A DNA stretch of 64,000 nucleotides from Macrocybe gigantea. Taxonomy: Eukaryota; Basidiomycota; Agaricomycetes; Agaricales; Callistosporiaceae. Of the stretch, positions 11,013 to 22,107 are shown piece after piece (the stretch's first letter is position 1; each line of letters starts with the position of its first letter). The stretch lies in the NCBI GenBank assembly GCA_011319805.1, contig SJRY01000299.1, positions 186,001 to 250,000 on the forward strand. Reading direction: 5' to 3'. The notes beneath the pieces were generated by a model, which was given only the letters and a program-made list of their open reading frames with translations, did not search any database and was not told the DNA's origin. The translations under genes and the position numbers were made by a program.

Positions 11013-11802
11013 TCATGCTGCAGCCGAGACGAGCGTGCTCGTATGATCTGTCCTCCAGCTCGTCTGAAGGTGGCGAGCAGGGCGACTGGATGGGCGGATG
11101 GGTTTGGCGCTAGATACGCGCTGCTGCTGGTTCCTAGTCGCAGTCTCCTTCAGCTCCCGATGCTGTTTCCTGCTCGCGCTCTTCTCCTCCCTCACGCGCT
11201 CCCTAAGGGCCTGATAATGCTGCACGGTATAAAACTCGATCGCCTTGCGCTGCTTCCTGTTCGTGGCGATCTCGGGCACGCAGCGTGCAGCTTTTCGCGC
11301 GCGTCGGTGGAGAGCTTGCACAGCGGGAGTGCGAGAGGGCAAAGAGGCGGTGCATGCTGTAGGTCTGTGGCGTCGATGACGGTAGTGGCAGTGGTGATGA
11401 TGGGGATGATGTCCTGGCGTGTTCAGAGTCTAGGCCTGAGGACACAGACACGTGGTGAGCTCCTGTCCGAACAACAGGGAAGTGGAAGTCGGGTGGCTTA
11501 CCTGAGGGAAAGGCCGACGTGGAGCACGGCGAGGAACATGCCGAGCCAGACGCGGCAGCGCGCCGATGCACGGGAACGTATACGCCGCGGCCCGTAGACG
11601 AGAACGACGTCAGAGAAGACGAGTCAGAGCGCGCCAGCGAGGCGGACGACAGTTCGGATGAGACGGTGTAATCCGAGGACGCCGTCGAGAGCGCGGGGGA
11701 CGGCGCACGGGGAACGCTCGACACGACGGCGCTGCGGCTATGCTTGGCAGATGCAGCCTCGCTGGTGAACACTAGCGCAGAGGAGGACGACATGGTCTGC
11801 AT
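11013..11802 (-). CDS. Serine-rich protein of unknown function, apparent frameshifts
   Basis: The start at 11802 opens a Ser/Ala-rich N terminus (MQTMSSSSALVFTSEAASA), then GRGVYVPVHRR and TYSMHRLFALS. A basic, coiled-coil-prone C terminus follows (EIATNRKQRKAIEFYTVQHY, LRERVREEK) and ends near 11013. The two halves lie in different frames. Between about 11330 and 11265 the sensible coding sequence appears to pass through a third frame (STDAREKLHAACP), which needs single-base corrections. At least one short intron is likely near 11440-11500. I infer a single small basidiomycete protein with a short conserved core, but I cannot name the family. It sits between paralogues A and B, inside the inverted duplication. 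Confidence 0.5.
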
Positions 11803-12277
11803 GCGTGACAGCTTAGAGCACTAGGGGAAGGGCTAGGGCTGAACGGACAAAGAGCGGAGGAGCGAAGAGGAGAAGAGGAGGAATCGGACATCCGAAAGCG
11901 GGAGTCTAGGCGATATTTATACAGGTTCATTTTTCGCAGTCGCAAGCCGGTCCAGAAAGGAGTGGAAGAGTCAGGACTGGACTGGACGGTTTGATGACCG
12001 AGGCGGCGTAGAACGTTCTACAAGACCCGAAGATCATAGTTGCCTGTTTGGGTTTATTTTGGGGAAAAGTGCACCCCCAAAGGCTGACGTGGGCATGACG
12101 CGTCAAACACCTGAATATGGGCATCAAGTCCAGACTTGAGTCACGAGCGATTGCTATTGTCTCCGCTGCGGTCGCCCCTCCCCTCCTTCAATTGTCTAAC
12201 CTTTACAGTCGACCACCAACACTTGTCATTTATAAACTACATCAAGTACATGGAAAAAAAAAAGAAGAAAAAAAAAG
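11803..12277. other. Intergenic region with A-rich tract
   Basis: Upstream of the serine-rich gene and downstream of copy B. A TATA-like GATATTTATAC lies at about 11911-11921, suitably upstream of the serine-rich gene on the minus strand. An A-rich tract at about 12253-12278 marks the 3' end of copy B. No gene seen. Confidence 0.45.
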
Positions 12278-15200
12278 CTACAGATCGTCTTTTGGGCCTG
12301 CGCTGTAACAAACATCGCCCGTGTCGACGCCCTCCTGTTCAACATCCTGCTCTTGCACTGTAGGTTCATTGAGACGATCATTCACGAGCCAGTCGTAACA
12401 AGGTGATCCACGCGTCCACACAGGCTTGAGGCTTCGGACCGCATGCTTCCACCGCTCACCGCGCGGATGCTCCGCGAACAAATCGCGCGACTGAAGGAAC
12501 ATGGCAAACTTGCTCCTGTCATCAGGCCGCATCACCCTGTATACCCTGTCAGAACAGCCTCGGACGCATATCGTGTAGCGGTTTCTTTTTTGCGGCGCAT
12601 TCGGCGCTTTCGCTTCTCGCCCTGGCTGCTCTCGCTGGATCTTGTTGTGAAAAACATCCGATACACGTCCCCGCGCATTACGTGACATATTCCTCTCACC
12701 GCTCGATATGATCGTCTGAACTCCAAGATCCATGATCAGTGCGATATAGGGTGGGGGTGCTTTGGTCTGCGGTTGAGATTCCTTGCCAGGACGATCCGGC
12801 CGCTTGCGATGCTCGCATTTCAATACGGGCGGGAAGAACTTGAGCTCAAGCGCATTGATCTCCGCATGGATCATAGGCGTAGCATGGCGGCGATCGCGCA
12901 CTTGGATCAATATGGCCGTCATAGCGTGCTCGCATAGCGGTGTCTTTTCCGGGTCGTCGCACAGAAACACGGGAATGATCAGGTCAATAACTGGTTGACA
13001 GTTTTTGCAAATGATAGCTGCGCCTCGAATGAACGCCGCCCATGCAGCCTCAGTCGTGACCGAACTGTCGTCGCCCGCTTTGATGAAATGAGTGAACCGA
13101 ACGATGCCAGTCTTGAATGCCGTCTTGAGATTGGGACCAGAATTTCGGCCATCTGAGTAAGATTGCAAGATCTGGTCGATGAACTGTTCCGAAAAGAGCT
13201 CGCCCAGGAACGTCAGCAGCTGACAGCCTCGGTTGTATTTGAGCGTTGTGCTTGGCGAAACGGGTTCTTTGTTTATGGCTCTACGGTATGCGGCCGAGAG
13301 TAGAATGCGGGCCGTCAGCTCTCCACATTCTCCCTTTGAAAGAAGGCCATTGTGTGCGTCCGAGACGAGTGTGTCTACCACAATATCGAACTTTGATGTT
13401 CGCTCCCACGACCGGAGCCACTGACAAGCTGCCTCGGCGAGGATAGGCTCAGACGGATACCCGGAACGCATGTACACGCGGTCCGCTGGGATAGAATAGA
13501 CAATCCTCATATAGCTCTTGACGAGGTCCGACTCGAAAATGCCCACGTTTGTCCGCCGCGGTTCATAATCCATGTAATGGATAACGTCGATCACCGCCAT
13601 CTTCCCGTTTGAATGCAGAGCTTTTGGGTTTTTGATCAGTTTGTCGGAAGCAAGCTGTATGACTTTGTCTTCGGGGCTTCCAACACCTGTTTCACGATAT
13701 CCCTTGCACAATGACCAAAACCTATTCATGTAAAAAGAGATGATAGCTAATGTCAAAACAAATTCGTCAAGACTTACAGAGGTCGGCCAAATCTGACCAT
13801 AAAATCAAAACTCCGGACAGACTCCATCGTCAGATCAGGTCCAGCTCTGATTCGAGTTTCGGGGTTGACAAGCGAAGGATGACAATCAAACGGCGTCTCC
13901 GTGATGGGAGGGGGAAATGATAGATCACCAGACGCGATCCGCGCCGACCTGGCGAGGTGCGCAGGAGGAGCAAACTTTGCAACGGATGAAGCGGTTGAAA
14001 GGAAAACGTAGACGACCCTGTTGTCTCGAATATGGTTAATAGCGGTACACAAGTGATCGTAACGAGTTTTCTCTGGTAGTGTTTCAGCGCTCCCTTCGGC
14101 ATTTTTCTTGGTGTCCAATTCGACGAGGGTATGTGCTTCATCAAAGTAAATGAGTAGTTCTACCCGCACAGACTCAGTGTTTTTGCCCTTGGGTGAAGAT
14201 TCTGGGGTAGTCTTCTCTTCTATAGCCTTGAGAAAGCGCCTCAAGGAATTTTTTGCACGTTGCACTAAGTCCGCCTCGACTACCGCTCCCTTATCATAGA
14301 TCAACAGGTCGTTCATCATGTTTGGATATCCATGATAGTATCGAACTTACAGATGCTCCGTCCTTAGCCTCCGTAGTGGCTTTCCCGTAGAGTTCTGCTT
14401 TCTTTTCGTCAAACACATTCGACCACCACTCCGCAAGCTCGTGCTGGATGGGTTTCCAGTCACATCCACGTTGACGCTCTTCGGATTGGAACTGGGCATC
14501 AAATAGATGATAAACGTTTCTGAATAGAGCATCGAAGAAGCGCAGGAAGTGATCGGGCAGATTACTGCTAGTCTTGTTCGTGACGAAATAATCGTAAATG
14601 GCCGAGTCGGATAGAGGATAAGCCCTGTCTGCAGTCATTTAAAATCAGAGGAAGAAATGCATGGACATTGGCTTCGACTCACCCTTTTTATCCTCTAAAG
14701 GATTTCTAATATTTACAGGAATCGCACAGACAAGCTTCCTGGCTTCGTTCAGCATCCTTGATTTCCCAGTCCCGGAAGACTGAACAATTGATGTTATATT
14801 TTTGTAATCCTTTATTTCGTGACTGGTACCATCCCGCAGAGCGTCGAGGAGGAGTTCATGAGAGTTGCCTACGAATGGAGTGCGCCAAGCTGTACTGATC
14901 GCTTAGCAATGAAAGAGTCAGTTTGAGCATGCAGGCGCCGATAAACAGCAAATACCTTTTGCAGTGGCTTGATAAATGGCCCAGATCAGCAAAGGGACAC
15001 AGCAGGCGTTATCGAAAAACCTCACCGTCATCAAGAGGCCTGTTCTGGTCAGAAGGTTCCTCTGGAGCCTTCTTTTGTAACACCTCTACGTATGGTCAGA
15101 ACCCATCATCATATCGAAATATCGTTGAATAACTGACCTCGACGGGCGAGTTCGGTGTAGTCCGCGCCTTTGAAAGCCGCTGCTATGGCCTCGTTGAGAT

Positions 15201-15423
15201 CGGGATTCTTCCCAATTAGCTCTTCAGCCAAACGCGCATGATCCCAACCACTCTTTGGGTCTGGCTGAATGAGTTCCAACCGATCTGGTGCATGTTGCAG
15301 GACGTGTTTCAGGATGACTTCCGGTGTAGCACCAGCATCCACGATTATAGGGACGAAGGCGCGCATAACATTATTGAGTACTTCGTAAGCATTGACTGGC
15401 TTTTGTGTCAGGATATCAGTCAT
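12278..15423 (-). CDS. Paralogue B: P-loop NTPase with C-terminal nuclease-like domain
   Basis: This is the divergent and apparently intact member of the family. The start is MTDILTQKPVNAYEVLNN at 15423. Splicing gives Walker A SSGTGKSRM (about 14760-14785), a helical middle (AIYDYFVTN, DHFLRFFDALFRNV), Walker B ELLIYFDEAH, sensor-like VFLST and the FGRPL motif (about 13775). One long last exon of nearly 490 codons follows. In it lie DVIHYMDYEPRRT, a nuclease-like core IDLIIPVFLCDD with ILIQVRDR, and RYTICVRGCSDRVY. The stop is near 12278. Known relatives are numerous in Agaricomycetes and resemble the NTPase plus REase-fold module of Crinkler-type proteins. No N-terminal Crinkler header or signal peptide is seen. 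Role, DNA target and partners are unknown. Confidence 0.75.
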
Positions 15424-15575
15424 AGTGAGTTATGTATGGCGATGAACGAGAGAAGGATGCAGCGCTTGGCCGCCTGAAATGCAGTATATATATGCGTCTT
15501 CTGTTGTGGCGTTCATGGACAATGGAGCCACAATTGGCATCGATAATCGACGATTGTGCACACCGCATCGGAAAT
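15424..15575 (-). promoter_or_regulatory. Copy B promoter module
   Basis: This shares with copies A and C the blocks described at copy A. It has a CGATTATCGATG block, an ATTGTCCATGAA block, a clear ATATATAC TATA-like site about 65 nt before the ATG (around 15487), and the CTCTCGTTCATCG core next to the start codon. The remaining bases to 15929 hold the 3' flank of copy C and nothing else I recognise. Confidence 0.55.
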
Positions 15576-15929
15576 AGCCGAACTGAACGTGGCACGCTAA
15601 CCCTCTAAATGCAGCGGTGGCCACCGATCAAAACGTTCTTGGCCACGATATGCACGCGTGGGGGGCGTTGTTTGACTAGGAACGCCACTCTGAGGCGCGG
15701 CTGATTCGATTTTATTGATGGCATTACGATACATGTGAACGAGCATTCGAGATTCGAGTGCCAACTTCAATGACGATGTCGTAACGATGCCTGACAGTGG
15801 CCACTGGCAGTGAATCCAATACAGGTCTTCAAGCTACACGTCCTGAGGCCTGATAGGTGGGACGCACGCAAGTAAGCCAGCACGTACTGATGCATTACGT
15901 GGAAGAAATGAAGGACGAGAAAAAAAAAA

Positions 15930-18927
15930 CTACGCGTCATCCTCCACATAACAGGCGTCGCCGACATCGACACCCTCCCGTTCTGCACCCTGATCTTGCA
16001 CTACAGGACCATTAAGACGATCGTTCACCAGCCAGTCGTAACAAGCCGATCCGCGCGTCCACACCGGCTTCAGGTTTTGGACAGCATGGTTCCATCCAGC
16101 AAACGAGTCGCGCGATCGAAGGAATTTCGCAAATTCACTCTCATTTTCCCAGCGAATGCCCTTGTAGACCGTGTGTGAACAGCCCCGGACGCAGATCGTA
16201 TAGCGACTTCGTTCCTGCCAGTTAGACGTGTTCGCTCGCTGCTCGTGATGAACGCCATTAGCAGAAGACACTGATGATGCAGCTGGCCAGTGAGCTCGCA
16301 GATCCATGATCAGCATCATGAACGGCACAGGTTCCTTGACTTGCGCATCCTCCTGGTGGTCGCACTTTCCTCCAGGTCGGAAGAACTTGAGCTCCAGAGC
16401 ATCCACCTCGGCATGGATCAAAGGCAGAGCACGGCTCCGGTCGCGAACCCGTACAAATATAGCTGTCATCGCATGCTCGCATAGCGGTGTCTTTTCGGGA
16501 TCGTCGCAAAGAAAGACAGGAATGATCAGGTCGATAGTTGCTTGGCAATTCTTGCAGATGATAGCTGCGCCTCGAATGAACGCCGCCCATGCAGCCTCGG
16601 CCGTGACTGAACTGTCGTCGCCCGCTTTGATAAAATGAGTGAATCGAACGATGCCAGTCTTCATTGCCGTCTTGAGATCCAATCCCGATTCTCGGCCATC
16701 CGCATAAGATTGGAGGACCTTGTCAATGAATGTTTCCGACAAGAGCTCGCGCAGGAACGTCAGCAGCGGACAGCCTTGGTGGTAATAGAGTGACTTCGGG
16801 TGCCGAATCACTCTTCCTTTGTGTACGGCCCTACGATATGCACCCGAAAGTAGAATCCGCGCCATCAGTTCATCCGATTCCTCCTTTGATAGAAGCTCAT
16901 TGTTTTCTCCACGGTTCAGAGTTTCCATGACGATCCTAGGCTCTTTCTCTTCCAATGACCAGAGGTAATCACAGGCAGTCTCTGCCAGAATTGGCTCTGA
17001 CGGATACCCGGAACGCATGTAAGCGCGGTCCTCCGAGATCGAATACAGCATGCGCATATAGTTCTCCACCAGGTTCGACTCGTAAACACCCGCACTTGTC
17101 CGCCGCGGTTCATAATCTAGATGATGGATGACGTCGATCGCTACCATCCTCCAGCGTGAAGAATTTAGGGATTTGATCAGTTTGTCGAAAGCGAGATATT
17201 TGACATTCTCCCCGGGCCTTCCAACACCTATTTCACGATATCCCTTGTAGACTGACCAAAATCTATTTAACGAAAAAAAGACATGAAAACTCGATCTGAA
17301 ACGACAATATCAAGACTTACAGTGGTCGGCCAAATCTGACCATAAAATCAAAACTCTGTACAGATTCCAATGTCAGATCAGGTCCAGCCTTGATTCGTGT
17401 TTCTTGATCGAGTAAAGATGAATGACAGTCAAAAGGCGTCCATATCATGGGAGGTGGGAACGAGATTCTGGCAGGCGCGAACCCTGCCGATGAGGAAACG
17501 CTAACTGGTGGCGAGTACTTGGCGACAGATAGATCGGTCGACAGAAAAAGATACGAGACGGTGCTGATTTTGCCGATTTTGACAGAGCTGATAGCACAAC
17601 ACAATTGATGATAACGGGAGCGTTCTTCATCTGAATCGTTCTCTGAGAGAAGGCTTTGTGCTTCGTCGAAATAAATCAGCAGCTCTAAGGGAATGTTAAT
17701 GGGCTCTTCCCCTTTGCGACGATCTGCGGTCTTCTCTTTTACGACTTGCAGAAGTCGCCTCAACGAGTCTATTGCTCGCTCTGTTAAATCATTCGTAGTG
17801 GCCGGCTTCTGATTATCGATTATCGTCATGCTTTCACTTCAACGACAGCAACGATACTCACCTTTGCTCGTATCTGTGCATACGCAACAATTTTCCCGTA
17901 TAGTTCTTCTCTATTCTTATCGAGCAATTTCGACCACCACTCCGCGAGTTCGCGGCTATCCGGTTTCCAATTATACCCGCGGCGGCCATTTTCGAAACGG
18001 AATTGTTCACTGAATAGGTTCAGGACATTTCGAAACAGTGCCTCAAAGAATCTCAAGAAATGATCGAAATAATTCTTGTCGTTGCCTTTGACAACGAGAT
18101 AGTCGTATATCTTGGAGTCAGATGGTGGGTAAACGCCGACTACAAATCATTCAGAAGATGGGAATTATGAAAACAAGTAGCGAGCACTCACGATTTCGAT
18201 CCATGGTGGGATGTCGAATATTGAAAGGGATGGCAAAGACAAGCTTCCGAGTCTCATTTGCCATCCTGGATTTCCCAGTTCCGGACGATTGTATTATCGA
18301 CGTCATGCTTTCGGGATACATCAAATGGGCAGAGGGTTGTAATTGGTCCTCCAGTGCATGAAACAGAAGCTCGTGAGAGTTGCCTATGTAGGGGGTAGCC
18401 CAAGCCAACCTCATTGCTTGGACAGGCAAGAGTCAGATCTAGGATGCAAGCATTGCAATCAATGAGAAACACCTCTTGTATCTTCGTGATGAATGATCTA
18501 GATGAGTAGAAGAACGATATAAGTGTCGTCGAAAACCTCACCGTCGTCGATATAATTGCTCTGATTCCTGACATTGACAGCTCCAACCAAAGTGCTCTCT
18601 TGCAATACATCTATAAAACAATGAGAACTAGACATGGATCGATATGAGATCACAGCACCTACTTAGGCAAGCAAGTTTGGTGTAATCCCCGCTTTCAAAT
18701 GCGGCCGCTGTGTATCTCTCGAGATCGGGATGATTCCAAATCAGTTCTTCTGCTAAACTTTGCGGAGCGAGTTCCAACGCCTCCGGTGCATGTTGCAAGA
18801 CGTGTTTCAGGATGACTTCCGGTGTAGTACCGGCATCTTGGATGTCGTCATGACTGACTAGCATATACCTATTCAGGAGGTGGTAATAGCCGCCTAGCTT
18901 TGGTTCGAGTTCTTGAATTTCAGTCAT
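15930..18927 (-). CDS. Paralogue C: P-loop NTPase with C-terminal nuclease-like domain
   Basis: This is the intact partner of paralogue A. The start MTEIQELEPKLGGYYHLLN is at 18927. Landmarks: Walker A SSGTGKSRM (about 18264-18290), EVILKHVLQHAPE in exon 1, Walker B LLIYFDEAQ with a longer acidic insert than A (SENDSDEERS), LFLST, and FGRPL at the exon end (17317). The frame then continues through the G run that is broken in A. The last exon carries DVIHHLDYEPRRT, RFTHFIKAGDDSS, IDLIIPVFLCDD, RYTICVRGCSHTVY and NLKPVWTRGSACYDWL, ending at TAG 15930. In the nuclease-like core the strand after IDLIIPV reads IFVRVRDRS, where relatives usually have a Q-x-K or E-x-K; cleavage activity is therefore doubtful. 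It is transcribed in the same direction as B. Confidence 0.75.
15940..18740 (-). repeat. Large inverted duplication, right arm
   Basis: Partner of 8040-10755. The two arms face each other with about 5.2 kb between them, holding copy B and the serine-rich gene. Intron sequences match as well as exons, so the duplication or conversion is recent. Confidence 0.85.
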
Positions 18928-19060
18928 AGTGCGTTATGTATGGCGATGAACGAGAGACGGACGAAGTGCTTGGTGCTACCCGTATATTTATTTCACGGAC
19001 AATCGGGCCACGATAGGTGTTGATGATTGATGATTGTGCACGCTTCATCGCCAATAACCG
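18928..19060 (-). promoter_or_regulatory. Copy C promoter module
   Basis: Contains the same ordered blocks as A and B: CAATCATCAATCATC, GGCCCGATTGTCCGTGAA, a TATA-like AAATATAC, then the CTCTCGTTCATCG core and CATACATAAC just before the ATG. Confidence 0.55.
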
Positions 19061-19369
19061 CCTTGTGCCTGGCAGGCTGTGACGGGAAATGCTGCAAACA
19101 TTCAACTCCAAGGGCGCACCGACGTTGTGAAAGGGAACATTTGACATTTTTCCCCCTTTTTCGAAAGGAAAAAGTAGCCTCCTTGACAGCGTCAAGTGCA
19201 GACTATGCCTTGCTTCTAGCGGTCCCCCTTTATGACTTCATTCGCGAACTATTGCAACCCACGCTGCAAATCCTTGTGCAGACGTTCCATCGCGGACACG
19301 TCAACTCAGGCGACAGAAGCTTTCCTGCCGTGCGTGGAAACGGAGATTCCCGTCGTTGAACCAAGAGTG

Positions 19370-19790
19370 CGCGCAGGCCCGAGTGCCCAATCGGGGTAGC
19401 CGGAACCTCAACTTTGGCCCCCGGCGTCTGTGCCACAGTCAAGCAAAAGACGTGTGATTGATAACCCTTATATCGATGCCGCGTGTTAGGCTTCCTCCAA
19501 GCGAATACTCCACTGTGAAAGTCGCACCGGCCATCAGGGTCGACGAGAGAAGACCTCGACATCCAAAACTTGAAAACCTTTCTTGCCTCACGAGGAGCCA
19601 TCATCTCAGCGGTACGCGCCAGTTGTTACAGCAAAGTGAGAAAATCGACGTTCGTGACTTGGACATCCTCGAAGCAGAGTTCGCGGAGTTTAGACTCTGC
19701 TTCGAGGCAGAAACGAGGCAGCTTGCCATCAAGCCAGTTATTGACACGATGAGGTTTCCCTTCTTAGTCTCGTAATGAGGAGTGCGTCTT
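19370..19790 (-). pseudogene. Decayed coding remnant upstream of copy C
   Basis: Counterpart of 7180-7640. In order on the minus strand it reads DGKLPRF, ELCFEDVQVTNVDFL, LVDPDGRCDF and TRHRYKGYQSHVFC, with at least one stop between. It is less similar to its partner than the NTPase arms are, so it is either older or has been free to drift. I do not recognise the family. Confidence 0.4.
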
Positions 19791-20836
19791 GGCTGAATCA
19801 ACATCGCAAGTTCAATTTTTGAAAAGGTAGACATGCGTCACGACCGCCCACGCCATGCGGACGAGTCCGTTGCAAAGTAGCATCTTGACAGCGAGGAGAA
19901 GACGGGAAGCATGCCAGATATATGCATTATTCCGCAATTTCCCGTACGACGTTAGAACGGGAGAAGCAGAGGTAGGCGGCAGCGAGTGTTCCGGCCTGAG
20001 AAAGACAAAGCCCTGGATTTTGCAAGACCAGATGGAGCAAAACTGATAAGCATAGTGTGGAATAGGTAATTCGATATCCGAGCAGTGGTTGAGTGACACA
20101 GTTATCCAAGGTCATCGCTGGAGGAATTTTGCAGCTCAGGACGACCGAGTGTTAAAGACCCCCTTCCAAGTCATCTGCTCCACTAGAACGGTCTTCGGTG
20201 ATCTTGAAAGACTCGGAGGCCTTGGAGGGTCGTATTTAAAACAAAAAAAACGCGCTATAAAGAGGTAGGAAAGGGCGTACAATGGAAGGGGAGAGGTGGC
20301 TCTTCCTTTCGCCATGAGGATGTCCATTCCATTCTGCCCATGACGTCCTGGACTTTGACCAGAATAACCATGCTCGAGGAGTCTTCTATCACTTGAATGA
20401 GCTACTGCATTGCCAGCCAACCAAGATCATGGCAGTGTTAACATCCTCGCATGACTAATCAAAATTCGTTGATGATAGTCTTCAAACTTCAAGTCATGAT
20501 TGTCTCTTTCAATATCAGGCCGGGTGGCCAGATACCCTTTTCATAAAGCAACGCTTTGCAGCGAAGGTATAGACGAATTGAAATATCCGTGCTCTAGGTA
20601 TCCTGTTTGGAGATGTCAATGGTTGTGCTTGATATCCCGGAAACGACGGGTCTTGAAGGCACGCAATCCTGGTAAACTTCCTGTCAAGTTGGCATGCATC
20701 GCTCGCGGTTCCTGGCCATTATAAAACTCTCGAATGCCAGGTACGAAGACTACGCTGAAAAGCGGTAAACGGATCTTGCTGCCGCGAACGCCATATCCTC
20801 GTCCTCGACTCATCGCCCTGTCCAGGTTGTGCAGAC
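19791..20836. other. Unassigned stretch between island and membrane-protein gene
   Basis: A minus-strand frame at 19812-20099 contains a hydrophobic piece (LLLAVKMLLCNGLVRMAWAVV) that looks like one membrane segment, perhaps an exon remnant. The rest has only short overlapping frames. Near 20720 a TATAAAAC lies about 115 nt before the ATG at 20837 and may be that gene's TATA box. Confidence 0.35.
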
Positions 20837-21856
20837 ATGTCCTCGTCTTCTCTGTCTCTCCATGCCGTACAGGAATGCGGCTCGTTTTGGCTTTCCGTAG
20901 CCTCCACCCTCGCTTGGCCCACCTTCCTTTCCTTCCTCGGGTTCCTATACCTCCACACGACCATCACCTACCGCTGGAACGAGGGCGGGAAAGTCGAGGT
21001 GTCGACCATGCTCGGCGAGGTAGTGCACAACGACCTCGAGCCTGGCACCGTCAGCGACGAGATTCTGGACGCCAACCACACAGGGGGCTGCCTCACCTCG
21101 ACTTCCTCGACCTCCTCCGGCGACAACTACGACATCTCCTCAGTCGGCTACGGCAGCCTCTCGCTCTTCCTCAACGGCTACCCGCTGCGCAACTTCACAT
21201 GGGACGTCAACAGCGAGGAAGCCGTCTTCGCCAGCGCGCAGCTCGTCCGCCGCGCGCTCGTGAAGCGCCCCGTGCTCGACAGCGAGAGCGTCAGCAGGTC
21301 CAAGCTCGCCATATCGCTCTTCGGCTTCGCGTTCGGCCTCGTCGGCCTCCTGCGCGACCCAAAGTCCGTCCCGCTCGCCGTCAAGGCGATGTTCACAGCC
21401 GGCGTCGTGCCCGACATACGCGTCTTCCTCCTCGGCTCGTCCGTCGCCTCCGTCCTCGGGTTCATATGCGGCTCCTTCGCGGGGCTCATCAGTCACGCGC
21501 CCTCGGTGCGCGAATCTGTGCGCTACGTCTCAAGGATACTCAAGTTTCTCTGGATCCTGCTGTGCATGATGTCGTTCGGAGTGGGCTGTTGGCAAATAGA
21601 CGTGAGGAGGAAGGCCAAGCAGCCTGTCTGGCCCATGTTCATTTATTGGGTGCCAGCATCGTTGCTCATGCCCATCGTGTGCTGTGGCATCAACGCTACC
21701 GCTGTATTTGGGACGGTCGGCGTCGTGCTAGGAATCATAGCGGGAACCAGGCATCGTGCTGAACGATGCTATTTCAGATCGTTTGTAAATTATTCAGGAA
21801 AAACTGGTCACGGCCATCGCTGTTCTGGCCTAATCTTCAGGCCGCTAATGTCATAG
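20837..21856 (+). CDS. Predicted multi-pass membrane protein, function unknown
   Basis: A single open exon of 339 codons in GC-rich sequence with strong third-position G/C. There is a hydrophobic segment near residues 17-40 (WLSVASTLAWPTFLSFLGFLY). A hydrophilic, Ser/Thr-rich loop follows, with N-glycosylation-type sites NHTG and NFTW. At least four more hydrophobic segments lie after residue 155: ISLFGFAFGLVGLL, VFLLGSSVASVLGFICGSFAG, FLWILLCMMSFGVGCW and a long one at MFIYWVPASLLMPIV. A topology with a luminal or extracellular loop between the first two segments is likely. The last 45 residues lose this character, and the true 3' end may involve an intron near 21760. I do not recognise the family. 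Long overlapping frames on both strands here are shadows of the codon bias. Confidence 0.6.
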   Translation: MSSSSLSLHAVQECGSFWLSVASTLAWPTFLSFLGFLYLHTTITYRWNEGGKVEVSTMLGEVVHNDLEPGTVSDEILDANHTGGCLTSTSSTSSGDNYDISSVGYGSLSLFLNGYPLRNFTWDVNSEEAVFASAQLVRRALVKRPVLDSESVSRSKLAISLFGFAFGLVGLLRDPKSVPLAVKAMFTAGVVPDIRVFLLGSSVASVLGFICGSFAGLISHAPSVRESVRYVSRILKFLWILLCMMSFGVGCWQIDVRRKAKQPVWPMFIYWVPASLLMPIVCCGINATAVFGTVGVVLGIIAGTRHRAERCYFRSFVNYSGKTGHGHRCSGLIFRPLMS

Positions 21857-22107
21857 AAAATGTGTTATATTTTGACCTACAAAATGCCTGAAATAGAACT
21901 TCGTATCTAGCCTTTACGAACAAAAGGTCCGATTGAAGTCCTATAGAAAATAGAGTGATTTACGATTACAACATGACTGCGAAGGTACAGAAGGAGAAAA
22001 AAAAAATGCTAGATGGGATATAAGTCTGCATGCACGCCAAATCAGCTCAAGGACAAAAGCAAATCAAGTTTGCAGCGCACCGATATGCAAGGATGTCCGT
22101 GGCTAAA
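21857..22107. other. Convergent 3' flank
   Basis: Short space between the membrane protein (+) and RAD6 (-). A-rich at 21990-22005. Nothing else seen. Confidence 0.5.

Noticed and set aside
7834..18927. The paralogue cluster as a transposon with terminal repeats
   Set aside because: I found no terminal inverted repeats, target-site duplications or transposase motifs; the similarity follows gene boundaries and promoters.
20734..21762. 342-codon frame overlapping the membrane-protein gene, and antisense frames at 21140-21496
   Set aside because: They are Arg- or Glu-rich shadows of strong GC3 bias; the frame at 20837-21856 gives hydrophobic segments and a sensible composition.
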